From Bacillus mycoides (GTDB lineage Bacteria; Bacillota; Bacilli; Bacillales; Bacillaceae_G): a stretch of DNA of 64,000 nt. The stretch is taken from positions 1 through 64,000 of the forward strand of contig NZ_LXLV01000070.1 of the NCBI RefSeq assembly GCF_001757995.1. Reading direction: 5' to 3'. The notes beneath the pieces were generated by a model, which worked only from the letters and a program-made list of their open reading frames with translations, was not told the DNA's origin and ran no database searches. The translations under genes and the position numbers were made by a program. This document shows, one piece after another, positions 47,069 to 55,848 of this stretch; positions within the stretch are counted from its first letter, which is position 1, and each line of letters opens with the position of its first letter.

Positions 47069-47155
47069 ATGGATAGTACCCTTGTATTTAACTTTGGTAT
47101 CGGTATTGTTATCATTTTATTCGTCTTCTTTGTACTTTGTATGAGCGGGATATAG
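47069..47155 (+). CDS. 28-aa hydrophobic membrane peptide
   Basis: ATG at 47069 with AAGGAGG 8 nt upstream, TAG at 47153. The peptide starts MDSTLVFNFGIGIV and continues as one transmembrane helix ending CMSGI. It resembles the many very small membrane peptides of Bacillus (for example YjcZ-like), though no glycine-tyrosine head is present. It ends 8 bp from the stop of the convergent ABC permease. Confidence 0.6.
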   Translation: MDSTLVFNFGIGIVIILFVFFVLCMSGI

Positions 47156-47162
47156 TAATCTT

Positions 47163-49736
47163 TTATGCTGATAACTCCTTTAAAGTATCACTCAATTTAA
47201 ACTTTCTTAATTGTAATGAAGCAATCATCGCTGCCCCTGCTCCAAGTATCACACTCGCAAAAGCTAATATGAAAACTTGATTATACGGAATGATAATAAC
47301 CGTTAATTCTAAACTTGATAACACAATATAACTAAATAAAATCCCGCCAAAAATGCCAATACAACCAGCTATCACTCCCAGTAAAGTCCCCTCTAATAAA
47401 ACAATCCGTCTCATTTGCTTCGGAATAGCTCCTACCGCACGAATCATACTAATTTCAGCACGTCTTTCATGTAAACTTGAGACAATCGCATTCATTAATC
47501 CTATACCAGAAATAATGAAAACAATTACTACTAACAAGCGAATTAACATCATCATTTGCGATAATAACTGCTCCTGTTCTTTTAATAAATCATGGCTATT
47601 AATAACTTCTACGTTCTCTTTATTATTTGTAATTTGTTTTACTTGCTTCTTAATCGATTCAAATGATTGATTAGAATTTGTCATAATTTGAATCGCTTCA
47701 TATCCTTGCACGTGAAACTTATCACGGGCCCATTGTTCATTCACCAAAATATCGAATCCTCTTAACCTTACTCCTTGCTCAATAATTGAAACGACTTTAA
47801 TTGTTTGCTTTTCTTTTCCCTTACCTTGTACTTCAATCGTATCCTGCAACTGAAGTCCTAATTTTTTAGCCGTTTCCTTCGTAACGACTCCCTCTCCATC
47901 TTGTAATGGCTTATTTAAATCTCGTCCTGTAATCACTTTCGCTTTGGTTACTTTTTGATATGCAACAATATCATTCCCCACAACTTCCATCAAATCAGGT
48001 TCAAAATTATTTTTCCTCGCATATTCATACCACTCTTGATCCGCTTTTTTAAAATCATAATTTACAAGCTTCGCTGTAAAGTCAGTAGCATTTCCTACAC
48101 TCGCCTCTATACCATCAATTTTTTTCACCTTCTCCATCCAACTAAATGGTAATGTTTCTATTCCTTGTGACTCTACTGGAATTCTTATTACTAAATCTGC
48201 TGGTAAATGTTTTTGTAATCCTTTTTTCATACCTTCATACATAGAATTTACATACATCGTGCCAACAAGTGCTAACATAAAACCAAATGCTAGTATAGCA
48301 ACCGATACAGCTGCCTTATTCCGATAACGAATTACATTCCGGCTGCTAATCGTCGTTTCAATTCGTAATATCATTTGAAGTGGTTTTGCAATCACTGGTG
48401 CTATCATCCGAATAAATAACGGAATCGCAAATAACAAACCGACCGCAAATAAAAGTGCTCCTATCGCACTTGGATTAAAACCGATATACCGCTCTAATAC
48501 GTTACCCGCTAGTCCAATAACAGTACCAATGATTAAAATGCTACAACTAAAAGCACTCCATCTTTTTTCTTTTTTCTCATTACTAGGAAGTCCTGGCCGA
48601 AGTGCTTGAACTGGTGGAATCTTTCTAACCATGAAAGCTGGTATAATAGCCCCTATTACTGACATAACAATCCCTAGTAAAAACGTAATGAGTAAAATTT
48701 CACCTGAAATCGAGAATGCTTCTTTCCCTGCACCCTCAATATTCACCCATTTATTAATAAATGATGCGGCGATTGTTTGCGTACCCGCTCCAAGAATAAC
48801 TCCTGCTAGCGATCCGATTGCCCCAATACATAAAGCCTCTAATAAAACGACTAATATAATTTGATTTGGATTACTACCAAGTGCACGTAATAATGCCCAT
48901 TGCTTAAATCGACTTCTGACAGATAAGAAGAAACTTCCCATTATTAAAAGGGCTACAACAAATAAAGCAATACCACCTAAACTAAAAATTAATGGCTTCA
49001 TTACATTTAGTCGTTCAAATGCCTTATCTACATAAGTACGTTGGTCCACCTTTATATTTTCAATCTTTTTATGTACATCAAAAGCAATTGCTTTTTTCAC
49101 ATTTACATCTTGTACTTTCACTTGAACGAGATTGAATTGATTTAGTAAATTTAATTCTTTTTGAAGCCAATGGATTGGAAAATAAGCACTATGCCCCATT
49201 GACGCCATTAACGGTGGATTTAAAATACCAACAACTCTCACAGCCTTTTCACCATGCTGCGGGAATGGCAGTTTAATCGTATCTCCTACCCGTATATTTT
49301 CACGATCTGTATACCCTTTTGTCAGTGCTACTTCAGCACCTTCTTTCGGATATCGTCCTTCTAATATTTTATAAGAATGCATTTCTGGAGAATCTTGCTC
49401 AACACCCCAATAAGATGGCTTTCCCGATAGTTCTTTATAATGTGGAAAAGGATACGGTATAAGTGCTTTTGATATTTTTTCAGCATTTTCTAAGCCATCT
49501 ATTCCTTCTAAACTTTCATTATTTAAATACATATCATTTTTTATATAGCCAAATTGTAAATTATAATCTCCATACCGACTTACTACTTGTTCCTTCACAC
49601 TTTGCTCTACTGATTGATTACCTAGTAATAACATCGTCGCTAACATAACACCTAAAGCTGCACCGAGGGCAATCAACATATTTCGCAACCAATTTTGTTT
49701 CATCGATTTTATCGCATACTTAATTACCCATCGCAT
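47163..49736 (-). CDS. FtsX-like ABC exporter permease (MacB/LolC type)
   Basis: 857 aa with two FtsX domains. Helices lie at about 16-38, a MacB_PCD extracytoplasmic domain at 45-230, FtsX helices at 250-390, a second block at 415-500, another extracytoplasmic part to 720, and C-terminal FtsX helices at 735-850. ATG at 49736 is 8 nt after AGGAGG and overlaps the ATPase gene. It probably exports or extracts a peptide or lipid. Its ATPase partner appears frameshifted. Confidence 0.88.
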   Translation of the reverse strand: MRWVIKYAIKSMKQNWLRNMLIALGAALGVMLATMLLLGNQSVEQSVKEQVVSRYGDYNLQFGYIKNDMYLNNESLEGIDGLENAEKISKALIPYPFPHYKELSGKPSYWGVEQDSPEMHSYKILEGRYPKEGAEVALTKGYTDRENIRVGDTIKLPFPQHGEKAVRVVGILNPPLMASMGHSAYFPIHWLQKELNLLNQFNLVQVKVQDVNVKKAIAFDVHKKIENIKVDQRTYVDKAFERLNVMKPLIFSLGGIALFVVALLIMGSFFLSVRSRFKQWALLRALGSNPNQIILVVLLEALCIGAIGSLAGVILGAGTQTIAASFINKWVNIEGAGKEAFSISGEILLITFLLGIVMSVIGAIIPAFMVRKIPPVQALRPGLPSNEKKEKRWSAFSCSILIIGTVIGLAGNVLERYIGFNPSAIGALLFAVGLLFAIPLFIRMIAPVIAKPLQMILRIETTISSRNVIRYRNKAAVSVAILAFGFMLALVGTMYVNSMYEGMKKGLQKHLPADLVIRIPVESQGIETLPFSWMEKVKKIDGIEASVGNATDFTAKLVNYDFKKADQEWYEYARKNNFEPDLMEVVGNDIVAYQKVTKAKVITGRDLNKPLQDGEGVVTKETAKKLGLQLQDTIEVQGKGKEKQTIKVVSIIEQGVRLRGFDILVNEQWARDKFHVQGYEAIQIMTNSNQSFESIKKQVKQITNNKENVEVINSHDLLKEQEQLLSQMMMLIRLLVVIVFIISGIGLMNAIVSSLHERRAEISMIRAVGAIPKQMRRIVLLEGTLLGVIAGCIGIFGGILFSYIVLSSLELTVIIIPYNQVFILAFASVILGAGAAMIASLQLRKFKLSDTLKELSA

Positions 49737-50503
49737 CACCTTTACCTCCTACTTTAAAGTGATGATTCATAATCTCTTGAATTTGAGTAACTTGTTGCGG
49801 GATATTTCGAAATTTCCATCCTTTACTTTCAGCATGCTCATGAATCACTTCACCATCTAATAAGAAAACAACTTTATCAGCATGGGCCGCTACGAATGGA
49901 TCGTGCGTTACAATGACAGCTGTTTGCCCTAATTCATCACATGCATTGCGAAGTGCCGCGATAATATTTTTGCTATTTTCTGAATCCAATACTCCTGTTG
50001 GTTCATCAGCTAATATAATAGCTGGCTCATTTGCAAAAGCTCTTGCTATCGCAACCCTTTGCTGTTGCCCACCTGATAACTGTGCTGGTAAATGCTTTTC
50101 TTTTCCTTTCAATCCAACGAGCTCTAATAAACGATTTGCTGTCACCGTTGCCTTCTTTTGCGAAACATTATCTAATAGTAAAGGCAACCCTACATTTTCC
50201 TCCGCATTAAACACTGGAATTAAATTAAACTGTTGAAAAATAAAACCGATTTTATGCCTTCTAAATAAAGCGAGCTCTTTTTCTTTTAATGTTGAAATCT
50301 CTGTACCATCAACTCGAATACTACCTACCGATGGAATATCTAATCCACCTAACAGCTGAAGTAAGGTCGTTTTACCCGATCCACTTGCCCCCATAATACA
50401 AACAAAATCTCCTTTTTGAATTTGAAGATTAATATCTTTTAAGATCTTTACTATCCCCAATATCAAATGATTTTTCTAACCTTTCAATTTCAATAATATT
50501 CAT
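49720..50503 (-). pseudogene. ABC transporter ATPase, frameshifted near the N-terminus
   Basis: From ATG at 50503 (RBS AGGGGA) the frame reads MNIIEIERLEKSFDIGDSK and stops after 24 codons. The rest of the ATPase continues in another frame, open from a TTG at 50466: VKILKDINLQIQKGDF, then Walker A GASGSGKTT, signature LSGGQQQR, Walker B IILADEPTG, H-loop VTHD. An indel near 50448-50456 splits the first beta strand and A-loop from the core. A restart at the TTG lacks a good RBS. A sequencing error is not excluded. Confidence 0.75.
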
Positions 50504-50785
50504 CCCAATATCCCCTTCTCTCTATTTACCAATCTATATATTCTATTCAGAAATGCAAAATCCCTACTATTTTGTATTTTTTTGTCACATACTAATATTT
50601 ATATTAACCGGTAGTAAGTGCCCGATTAGTGTGAGCAAATAATCAGTGCGGGATGGCCCACCCACCGATTAAAGTTTCATTTTATTTCTCATGTCAGAAA
50701 AGTTGATTCTCGCAACGAAAGTAACCATAATAGTTACACAAATATATAAAAACTATTCACATATCCACAAATAGGAGGAAGAACA
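50504..50785. other. Intergenic region with a bcr1 remnant
   Basis: 282 bp. Contains the bcr1 fragment (50614-50685) and the promoter regions of the divergent neighbours. No ORF. Confidence 0.5.
50614..50685 (-). repeat. bcr1 repeat, degenerate 5' half
   Basis: Minus strand: ATAAAATGAAACTTTAATCG, then a diverged first hairpin and ACTAATCGGGC. The second hairpin is missing. Confidence 0.65.
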
Positions 50786-51367
50786 ATGAAACATGTAATC
50801 GTTTATGCACACCCGAATACAGAAAGCTTCAACCATGCAATTTTAGAAACTGTAAAAAGTGAATTAGAAGGAAAAGGGCATGAAGTGCGCGTTCGTGATC
50901 TATACGAATTAAATTTCAATCCAGTATTAGGTGCTTCCGATTTCACCTCATTTTCTCAAGGAAATACACCAGAAGATATTAAAGAAGAGCAAGAGCATAT
51001 CTCTTGGGCTGATAGCATTACATTCATTTACCCCGTTTGGTGGGCAGGACTTCCTGCTATTTTAAAAGGATATGTTGACCGCGTATTTAGCCACGGCTTC
51101 GCTTATGCTTACGGTGAAAATGGCATTGAAAAGTTATTAAGCGGTAAAAAAGGATTATTATTATCTACAATGGGAAATACAAAAGAAGCATACACAGCAG
51201 GCGGTATGTTTGACGCAATGAAGAAAACAGCGGATGTTGGTATTTTTGAATTTACAGGCATTGAAACACTTGAGCATACATTCTATACGAGTGTTCCTTC
51301 TGTGGATGACAGTGTGCGTAAACAATATCTTGAAGAAGTTAAAGACGTTGTGAATCGTGCATTTTAA
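50786..51367 (+). CDS. Flavodoxin-like NAD(P)H:quinone oxidoreductase
   Basis: 193 aa of the MdaB/YwrO/NQO family. FMN/FAD phosphate region HPNTESFNHAI near residue 9, WWAGLPAILKGYVDRVFSHGFAY (near 78-100). Two-electron quinone or azo reductant. RBS AGGAGGAAG. Followed by a terminator. Confidence 0.9.
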   Translation: MKHVIVYAHPNTESFNHAILETVKSELEGKGHEVRVRDLYELNFNPVLGASDFTSFSQGNTPEDIKEEQEHISWADSITFIYPVWWAGLPAILKGYVDRVFSHGFAYAYGENGIEKLLSGKKGLLLSTMGNTKEAYTAGGMFDAMKKTADVGIFEFTGIETLEHTFYTSVPSVDDSVRKQYLEEVKDVVNRAF

Positions 51368-51402
51368 TAAAAAACTCCGGTTATAACAACCGGAGTTTTT
51401 TA
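51368..51402. terminator. Bidirectional terminator
   Basis: AAAAACTCCGGTT / AACCGGAGTTTTT. Confidence 0.9.
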
Positions 51403-51930
51403 TTTCATCATCAATTTCGGAATATATCTTTGAAGTATACTTTCTAATTCATTCATATCTTCCTGTCTAATAAGTAAATTTACATTATCATTCATTTTTT
51501 CTCGCCCGCGATATAAAAATATATTTTCTTTTGGATTTTCCCATGTTGATGTTTTATAGCCTTTTAATTCTTCGTATGAATAAAAGTTCAATCCGTCTAT
51601 TACACCTTTTTCATATATTTGTACACTTTTAATCAGATGGATAGCTATTAAAGTCATAAAACAACTTACTACAGCATAACTACCTGACTGAACGAGAAAC
51701 TGTTCAATTGTACCAATATCACCACTTACGTACTGAGCATATGTATACATACATTGTCCGATGAAATACGCCGGTCCAAGTGATGCAATCCAACGTCGTT
51801 TCACCCGAGGATATGTTGCAATAAGTTTTCCCGCGCTTTTTTTCATTGCATTTATTTTATATATCTTCCATAGAACAAAGAACAAAACACATAATGTAAA
51901 AACAAACATAATGCATGACATCCAGTACAC
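51400..51930 (-). CDS. DUF5673-like membrane protein
   Basis: 176 aa. Membrane helices at about 4-22, 50-68 and 85-100. C-terminal soluble part (YEKGVIDGLNFYSYEELKGY...) of the DUF5673/PH-like type. Function unknown. GTG start at 51930 with GGGAGG 8 nt upstream. Confidence 0.68.
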   Translation of the reverse strand: MYWMSCIMFVFTLCVLFFVLWKIYKINAMKKSAGKLIATYPRVKRRWIASLGPAYFIGQCMYTYAQYVSGDIGTIEQFLVQSGSYAVVSCFMTLIAIHLIKSVQIYEKGVIDGLNFYSYEELKGYKTSTWENPKENIFLYRGREKMNDNVNLLIRQEDMNELESILQRYIPKLMMK

Positions 51931-52008
51931 TCTTATTCCCTCCCCTTTTATATCAATACATATAAATTCTACATTTTATATAACTGTAGTACATATGCAA
52001 TTGTGCAT

Positions 52009-52046
52009 AAAAAAACAGGCAACCTCTTCGGGTTACCTGCATTTCA
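52009..52046 (-). terminator. Terminator of yutF
   Basis: Minus strand CAGGTAACC-CGAAG-AGGTTGCCTG then T7. Confidence 0.85.
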
Positions 52047-52811
52047 TTACATCTTCTCAATCCACTCCGTCAAGTTATGCACAACTTGCGTCGGTTGTAC
52101 TTCGTATTCTGTTAACTTCTCCACAGTTGTTACTCCAGTGTGGACAAGAAGGGTATGCATACTAGCATTTATCCCCGCTAAAATATCTGTATCGTAGTTA
52201 TCCCCAACCATTAAAGCTTCTTCTTTTCCTATGCCAAGCACTTTTAACGCTTGTTCCATAATGATGGATTCTGGTTTTCCGATAAAGATTGGATCTACAC
52301 CTGTTGATACTGCAACAACTGATGTTAATGAACCGTTACCTGGTAATAACCCTCGCTCAGTCGGAATTGCAATATCCCCATTTGTGGAAATAAACGTTGC
52401 ACCGTTACGCACAGCAAGACATGCTTTTGCTAACTCTTCATATGTGATATCGCGATCTAAACCAACAACGACGAAATCAGGATTTTCATCCACAAGTTCA
52501 AACCCTTTTTCCACAAGAGCAGCGTGTAAGCCCTCTTCACCAATCATATATACAGTTGCATCTTGTTTTCGTTCATAAATGAAGTTCGCTGTAGCCATAC
52601 TCGTTGTGAATACTTGCTCCGCTTTCGCTGGAATATCGAAACGAACAAGTTTTTCTGCCACTTGTTCTGGTTTACGAGTTGAGTTATTTGTAACGAATAA
52701 ATATGGAATACCGCGCTCCCCTAATGCTTTTACGAAGTCGCTTGCTTCTTCAATTTGCTCTTCACCGCGATACATTGTACCGTCTAAGTCAATTAAATAG
52801 CCTTTATACAT
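52047..52811 (-). CDS. yutF: HAD-family phosphatase, NagD-like (YutF)
   Basis: 254 aa, TIGR01457/NagD-like class IIA HAD. Motif I DLDGTMYRG (nucleophile Asp at residue 8), motif II TNNST, motif III Lys in IGKPE, motif IV MVGDNYDTDI. Likely acts on small phosphorylated metabolites (p-nitrophenyl phosphatase-like). ATG with GGAGAGAC RBS. Confidence 0.92.
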   Translation of the reverse strand: MYKGYLIDLDGTMYRGEEQIEEASDFVKALGERGIPYLFVTNNSTRKPEQVAEKLVRFDIPAKAEQVFTTSMATANFIYERKQDATVYMIGEEGLHAALVEKGFELVDENPDFVVVGLDRDITYEELAKACLAVRNGATFISTNGDIAIPTERGLLPGNGSLTSVVAVSTGVDPIFIGKPESIIMEQALKVLGIGKEEALMVGDNYDTDILAGINASMHTLLVHTGVTTVEKLTEYEVQPTQVVHNLTEWIEKM

Positions 52812-52883
52812 CTGTTTGTCTCTCCTTCTATGCTAACGTTCTCATCTATCATACCACTCTTATATTAACCCCTTTTTCAAAAG

Positions 52884-52908
52884 AAAAAAACGCTTTACCC
52901 TAAAGCGT
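52884..52908 (-). terminator. Terminator of the SufR-like regulator gene
   Basis: Minus strand ACGCTTTA-GGG-TAAAGCGT then T7. Confidence 0.88.
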
Positions 52909-52918
52909 CCCATAACGT

Positions 52919-53551
52919 TCATTTTTTCTCTTTTATTTGGTACGAACAATTACAATCGCCCACGCACATGTTCGTTAACGTCTTCACATTTGCACCTGTA
53001 AATAACCGCTTGTACATATCTTTTTCATCTTCACACACTTGCGGAAATCTCTCTGCAATTTCCTTTAACGGACAGTTTTGTTTTTCAATTACGAAAGAAT
53101 TTTCTCCATCTCTCTTTATTTGAACCATATAACCATTTTTCTCTTGCATAGCAGCTATTTCCTGTACTTTATACGCTAAATTACTTTGATTGCTTATCTT
53201 CTTTTGCAACTGCTCTTCCATTCGTTTCGTTCTCTCTTGTAAAACGTAACGAAGTATTTTTTCATCGCCCATTCGAGCTAAATCATCTAGTATTTCAATA
53301 GCAAACTGCTTATATTCTTTCGGGAATGTATCTTCTCCCTTTTCGCTTAATCCATACAAATAAGTTGGTCTTCCGACATGTTGCCTTACCATCTTAGAAT
53401 AAATGAATCCATCTTTCTCAAGATTACTTAAATGTCTGCGGATCGCCATTTCTGTAATTTCTAAAACGTCAGCTAATTCTGCTACCGTATGCTCTCCCTT
53501 TACTTTCAACAATTGGACAATCTCGTCTTTCGTAGTGCGTGCTTCCCCCAT
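52919..53551 (-). CDS. Winged-helix regulator with C-terminal Fe-S-type cysteines (SufR-like)
   Basis: 210 aa. N-terminal winged helix (7-65; ELADVLEITEMAIRRHLSNLEKDG). A helical linker (85-135) and a C-terminal Cys set follow: C160-X12-C173, then C196, C200 and C202. The C-X12-C start equals that of SufR, the [4Fe-4S] repressor of suf genes, but the later spacing differs. Likely an iron-sulfur or redox sensor. RBS GAAGGGTG. Upstream lies a stem-loop then yutE. Confidence 0.83.
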   Translation of the reverse strand: MGEARTTKDEIVQLLKVKGEHTVAELADVLEITEMAIRRHLSNLEKDGFIYSKMVRQHVGRPTYLYGLSEKGEDTFPKEYKQFAIEILDDLARMGDEKILRYVLQERTKRMEEQLQKKISNQSNLAYKVQEIAAMQEKNGYMVQIKRDGENSFVIEKQNCPLKEIAERFPQVCEDEKDMYKRLFTGANVKTLTNMCVGDCNCSYQIKEKK

Positions 53552-53593
53552 GCTTCACCCTTCTCCCTTTTCCCTTTTCTTTCTCGCATATAA

Positions 53594-53629
53594 TATAAGA
53601 TCCCCAAAGGAATTCCCGGGGATCTTATA
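53594..53629 (-). terminator. Stem-loop between yutE and the regulator gene
   Basis: TATAAGATCCCC / GGGGATCTTATA, 12-bp perfect stem, 12-nt loop. No strong T-run, so it may be a weak terminator or processing site. Confidence 0.6.
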
Positions 53630-53636
53630 AGCACAA

Positions 53637-54077
53637 TTATTCTGGTACAAATGCAGATACAGGCCCTAATTCCTTTTCTAAATAACTGTGAATATTCGCT
53701 GGGTATTTCTCTACCACGGCGATATGTTTTTGAATCGTCTTATATAATTCATCATGATTCATTTGAATATAATCTTGCGTAAGCATTTTTCGAAGAAGAA
53801 TAATTTCTTTAATACGCGCTCCCTCTTCTCCACTTATAACTCTCTCGTCCATTAAAATATCAATAATATCTTCGTAACTTCCTGGATCGCGCATAATAAA
53901 TCCATCAATCATCGCATTTCCTACATCTAATATACAATCGATAATAAGATGCGACATGCGCTCTAATGCGTAAAATTCAAACTCGGTTTCATATGTCTTT
54001 TTCTCTTGAAATGTATTTGTTGCTCGTTCTAAACATACTAGCATTTGTTCTATTTTCTTTCTGTCTACGAAGTACAT
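53637..54077 (-). CDS. yutE: DUF86 / HepT-like protein (YutE)
   Basis: 146 aa, all-helical HepT-like. It keeps DVGNAMIDGFIMRDPGSY (near 50-67) and RKMLTQDY (near 105). HepT toxins have R-X4-6-H-X-Y; here the His is Gln, and there is no MNT-type antitoxin gene beside it. It is thus a housekeeping DUF86 member rather than a toxin. ATG at 54077 chosen. Confidence 0.86.
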   Translation of the reverse strand: MYFVDRKKIEQMLVCLERATNTFQEKKTYETEFEFYALERMSHLIIDCILDVGNAMIDGFIMRDPGSYEDIIDILMDERVISGEEGARIKEIILLRKMLTQDYIQMNHDELYKTIQKHIAVVEKYPANIHSYLEKELGPVSAFVPE

Positions 54078-54224
54078 GAATGTCACCTACCTGGAAATTA
54101 AAGCATTTACATTTTAATTGTAACGCTTTCTTCTGAAAAAATCGACAATTTTTCGAATTCACCTTTTCCTCGTTATTTGTTATAGTTATATTTGTATGAT
54201 TTTTGAAATTGGAGGAATGCAACC

Positions 54225-55196
54225 TTGGAACGTGAACTCGCACTAGAAATTGTCCGTGTAACAGAAGCAGCAGCCTTAGCATCCGCACAGTGGATGGGCC
54301 GCGGAAAGAAAAATGAAGCAGATGATGCAGCAACTACAGCTATGCGTGATATGTTCGATTCAGTAAACATGGCAGGTACAGTTGTAATTGGTGAAGGAGA
54401 ACTTGATGAAGCACCGATGTTGTATATTGGTGAAGAACTAGGAACAGGTAACGGTCCAGAAGTAGATATCGCTGTTGACCCATTAGAAGGTACAAACATC
54501 GTTGCGAAAGGCCTTGCAAATGCAATGGCAGTTATCGCAATTGCAGATAAAGGAAACCTTCTTCATGCTCCGGATATGTACATGGAAAAAATTGCGGTTG
54601 GTCCAAAAGCAGCTGGTAAAATTAGCTTAGATGATCCAATTGAAAAAACAATTGAAATTGTAGCAGAAGCAAATAATAAAAAAATTCGTGACCTAACGGT
54701 TATCATCCAAGAACGTGAACGTCATCAAGAGATTATTGACCGTGTTCGTGCAAAAGGTGCACGCGTAAAACTATTTGGTGATGGAGATGTTGGTGCATCA
54801 ATCGCTACAGCTTTACCTGGGACAGGTATCGACTTATTCGTAGGTGTTGGTGGAGCTCCAGAAGGCGTTATTTCTGCAGCAGCATTAAAATGTCTTGAAG
54901 GTGAAATGCAAGCTCGCTTAGTTCCAATGAACGAAGAAGAAGAAGCTCGTTGTCGTGAAATGGGATTAGAAGATCCTCGTCAACTTCTTATGTTAGATGA
55001 CTTAGTATCTGGTGATGACGCAATCTTCTCAGCAACAGGTGTATCTGCTGGTGAGTTATTAGACGGCGTGAAATTCCTTGGCGGAGATTTAGCTGAAACA
55101 TATTCTATCGTTATGCGTTACAAAACAAGAACGGTACGATTTATTAAAACACACCACCATTTAGACCATAAACCACACTTAAACTTAGATATTTAA
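54225..55196 (+). CDS. glpX: Fructose-1,6-bisphosphatase class II (GlpX)
   Basis: 323 aa. Li-sensitive phosphatase motifs [10 protein letters not shown] (near 56-65) and [12 protein letters not shown] (near 84-95), [10 protein letters not shown] and [14 protein letters not shown]. Dephosphorylates fructose-1,6-bisphosphate in gluconeogenesis. TTG start with TGGAGGA upstream. Co-directional with the DUF3055 gene (11-16 bp gap), so probably an operon. Confidence 0.93.
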   Translation: MERELALEIVRVTEAAALASAQWMGRGKKNEADDAATTAMRDMFDSVNMAGTVVIGEGELDEAPMLYIGEELGTGNGPEVDIAVDPLEGTNIVAKGLANAMAVIAIADKGNLLHAPDMYMEKIAVGPKAAGKISLDDPIEKTIEIVAEANNKKIRDLTVIIQERERHQEIIDRVRAKGARVKLFGDGDVGASIATALPGTGIDLFVGVGGAPEGVISAAALKCLEGEMQARLVPMNEEEEARCREMGLEDPRQLLMLDDLVSGDDAIFSATGVSAGELLDGVKFLGGDLAETYSIVMRYKTRTVRFIKTHHHLDHKPHLNLDI

Positions 55197-55212
55197 TAAA
55201 GGAGCCATGTGT

Positions 55213-55479
55213 ATGGAAGAACGTTTCTTTCTGTACGACGATACTGTCGCTACAAAAACTCGTTTCGTTAGCTTTATGGGAGAAAATGAGCGTCATGATT
55301 TAGCGCTTCTATACTCCGATCGTCATTACGGTAAAACGATAGTCCTTGATATGCAGAGTAACAAATTTGCTATCATCGGTCCTGACGATTTAAACGAACC
55401 AGGCTACTTAGAGCATGCATTTTCGATGTCTGAAGAAAATGCAGAAGAATTACGCTCATTTTTATTTGAACTTATATAA
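55213..55479 (+). CDS. DUF3055 protein
   Basis: 88 aa, acidic, soluble. DUF3055 pattern (RFFLYDDTVATKTRFVSFMG, YGKTIVLDMQSNKFAIIG). Function unknown. The ATG at 55213 is 8 nt after AAAGGAG; the ATG at 55207 is only 2 nt away. Follows glpX in the same operon. Confidence 0.82.
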   Translation: MEERFFLYDDTVATKTRFVSFMGENERHDLALLYSDRHYGKTIVLDMQSNKFAIIGPDDLNEPGYLEHAFSMSEENAEELRSFLFELI

Positions 55480-55488
55480 TTTATCTGG

Positions 55489-55515
55489 TGCACCAGCTAT
55501 TTTAGCTGGTGTTTT
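55489..55515 (+). terminator. Terminator of the glpX operon
   Basis: CACCAGCT-ATTT-TAGCTGGTG then T5. Confidence 0.9.
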
Positions 55516-55529
55516 TCATTGTAATGATT

Positions 55530-55557
55530 TTGAATTTTCAATCTTTTATGTTATTAT
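55530..55557 (+). promoter_or_regulatory. Promoter of the structured RNA leader
   Basis: TTGAAT (55530-55535), 16-bp spacer, TATTAT (55552-55557) with an extended -10 TGT. Expected start about 55564. Confidence 0.65.
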
Positions 55558-55562
55558 TAAGA

Positions 55563-55765
55563 ATAAATCTATTTGGATAGAAAGGACGTTATCTACGTAT
55601 GCCAACATTTACTTTGTAGTGGATCAGCAATTGGATAGCATTACTCTCAAAAAAGCACCGTGCTTTTTCAAGGGAGTAGTCTGCCCATTCCCATTACAAA
55701 GGAACGTGATACATCTGTAGTATGATGTTTACGGAGGTTCCTAAGGGAAGCTCCTTTTATTTTTG
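55563..55765 (+). ncRNA. Structured RNA / attenuator-like leader upstream of a zinc-ribbon/S4 gene
   Basis: About 200 nt with no ORF. It contains a CTAT/ATAG hairpin, a long stem ATTACTCTC / GGGAGTAGT around AAAAAGC-ACCGT-GCTTTTT, a hairpin ACATC/GATGT, and a terminator (55733-55764: GGAGGTTCC-TAAG-GGAAGCTCC, then T-run). GGAAC (55701-55705) can pair with GTTCC of the terminator's left arm, giving an alternative fold. Not a T-box or another leader I recognise. Function unknown. Confidence 0.6.
55733..55764 (+). terminator. Terminator of the leader RNA
   Basis: GGAG(G)TTCC-TAAG-GGAA(G)CTCC, then TTTTATTTTT. It stands 85 bp before the next start codon. Confidence 0.8.
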
Positions 55766-55848
55766 TCTACTTCTCATGTCTTCATACTACAAGACATCCA
55801 AATAGCTGTATTCCGTTCCTTTACCACTAATATAAGAGGTGAAGGAAA

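Noticed and set aside
53637-54077. YutE as a HepT toxin of a HepT-MNT toxin-antitoxin pair
   Set aside because: The R-X4-6-H-X-Y motif has Gln instead of His and no MntA antitoxin gene is adjacent; the nucleotidyltransferase at 42.4 kb is 10 kb away and of another type.
55415-55720. 101-aa frame crossing the end of the DUF3055 gene into the leader RNA
   Set aside because: It is out of frame with the real gene and runs through a terminator and hairpins.
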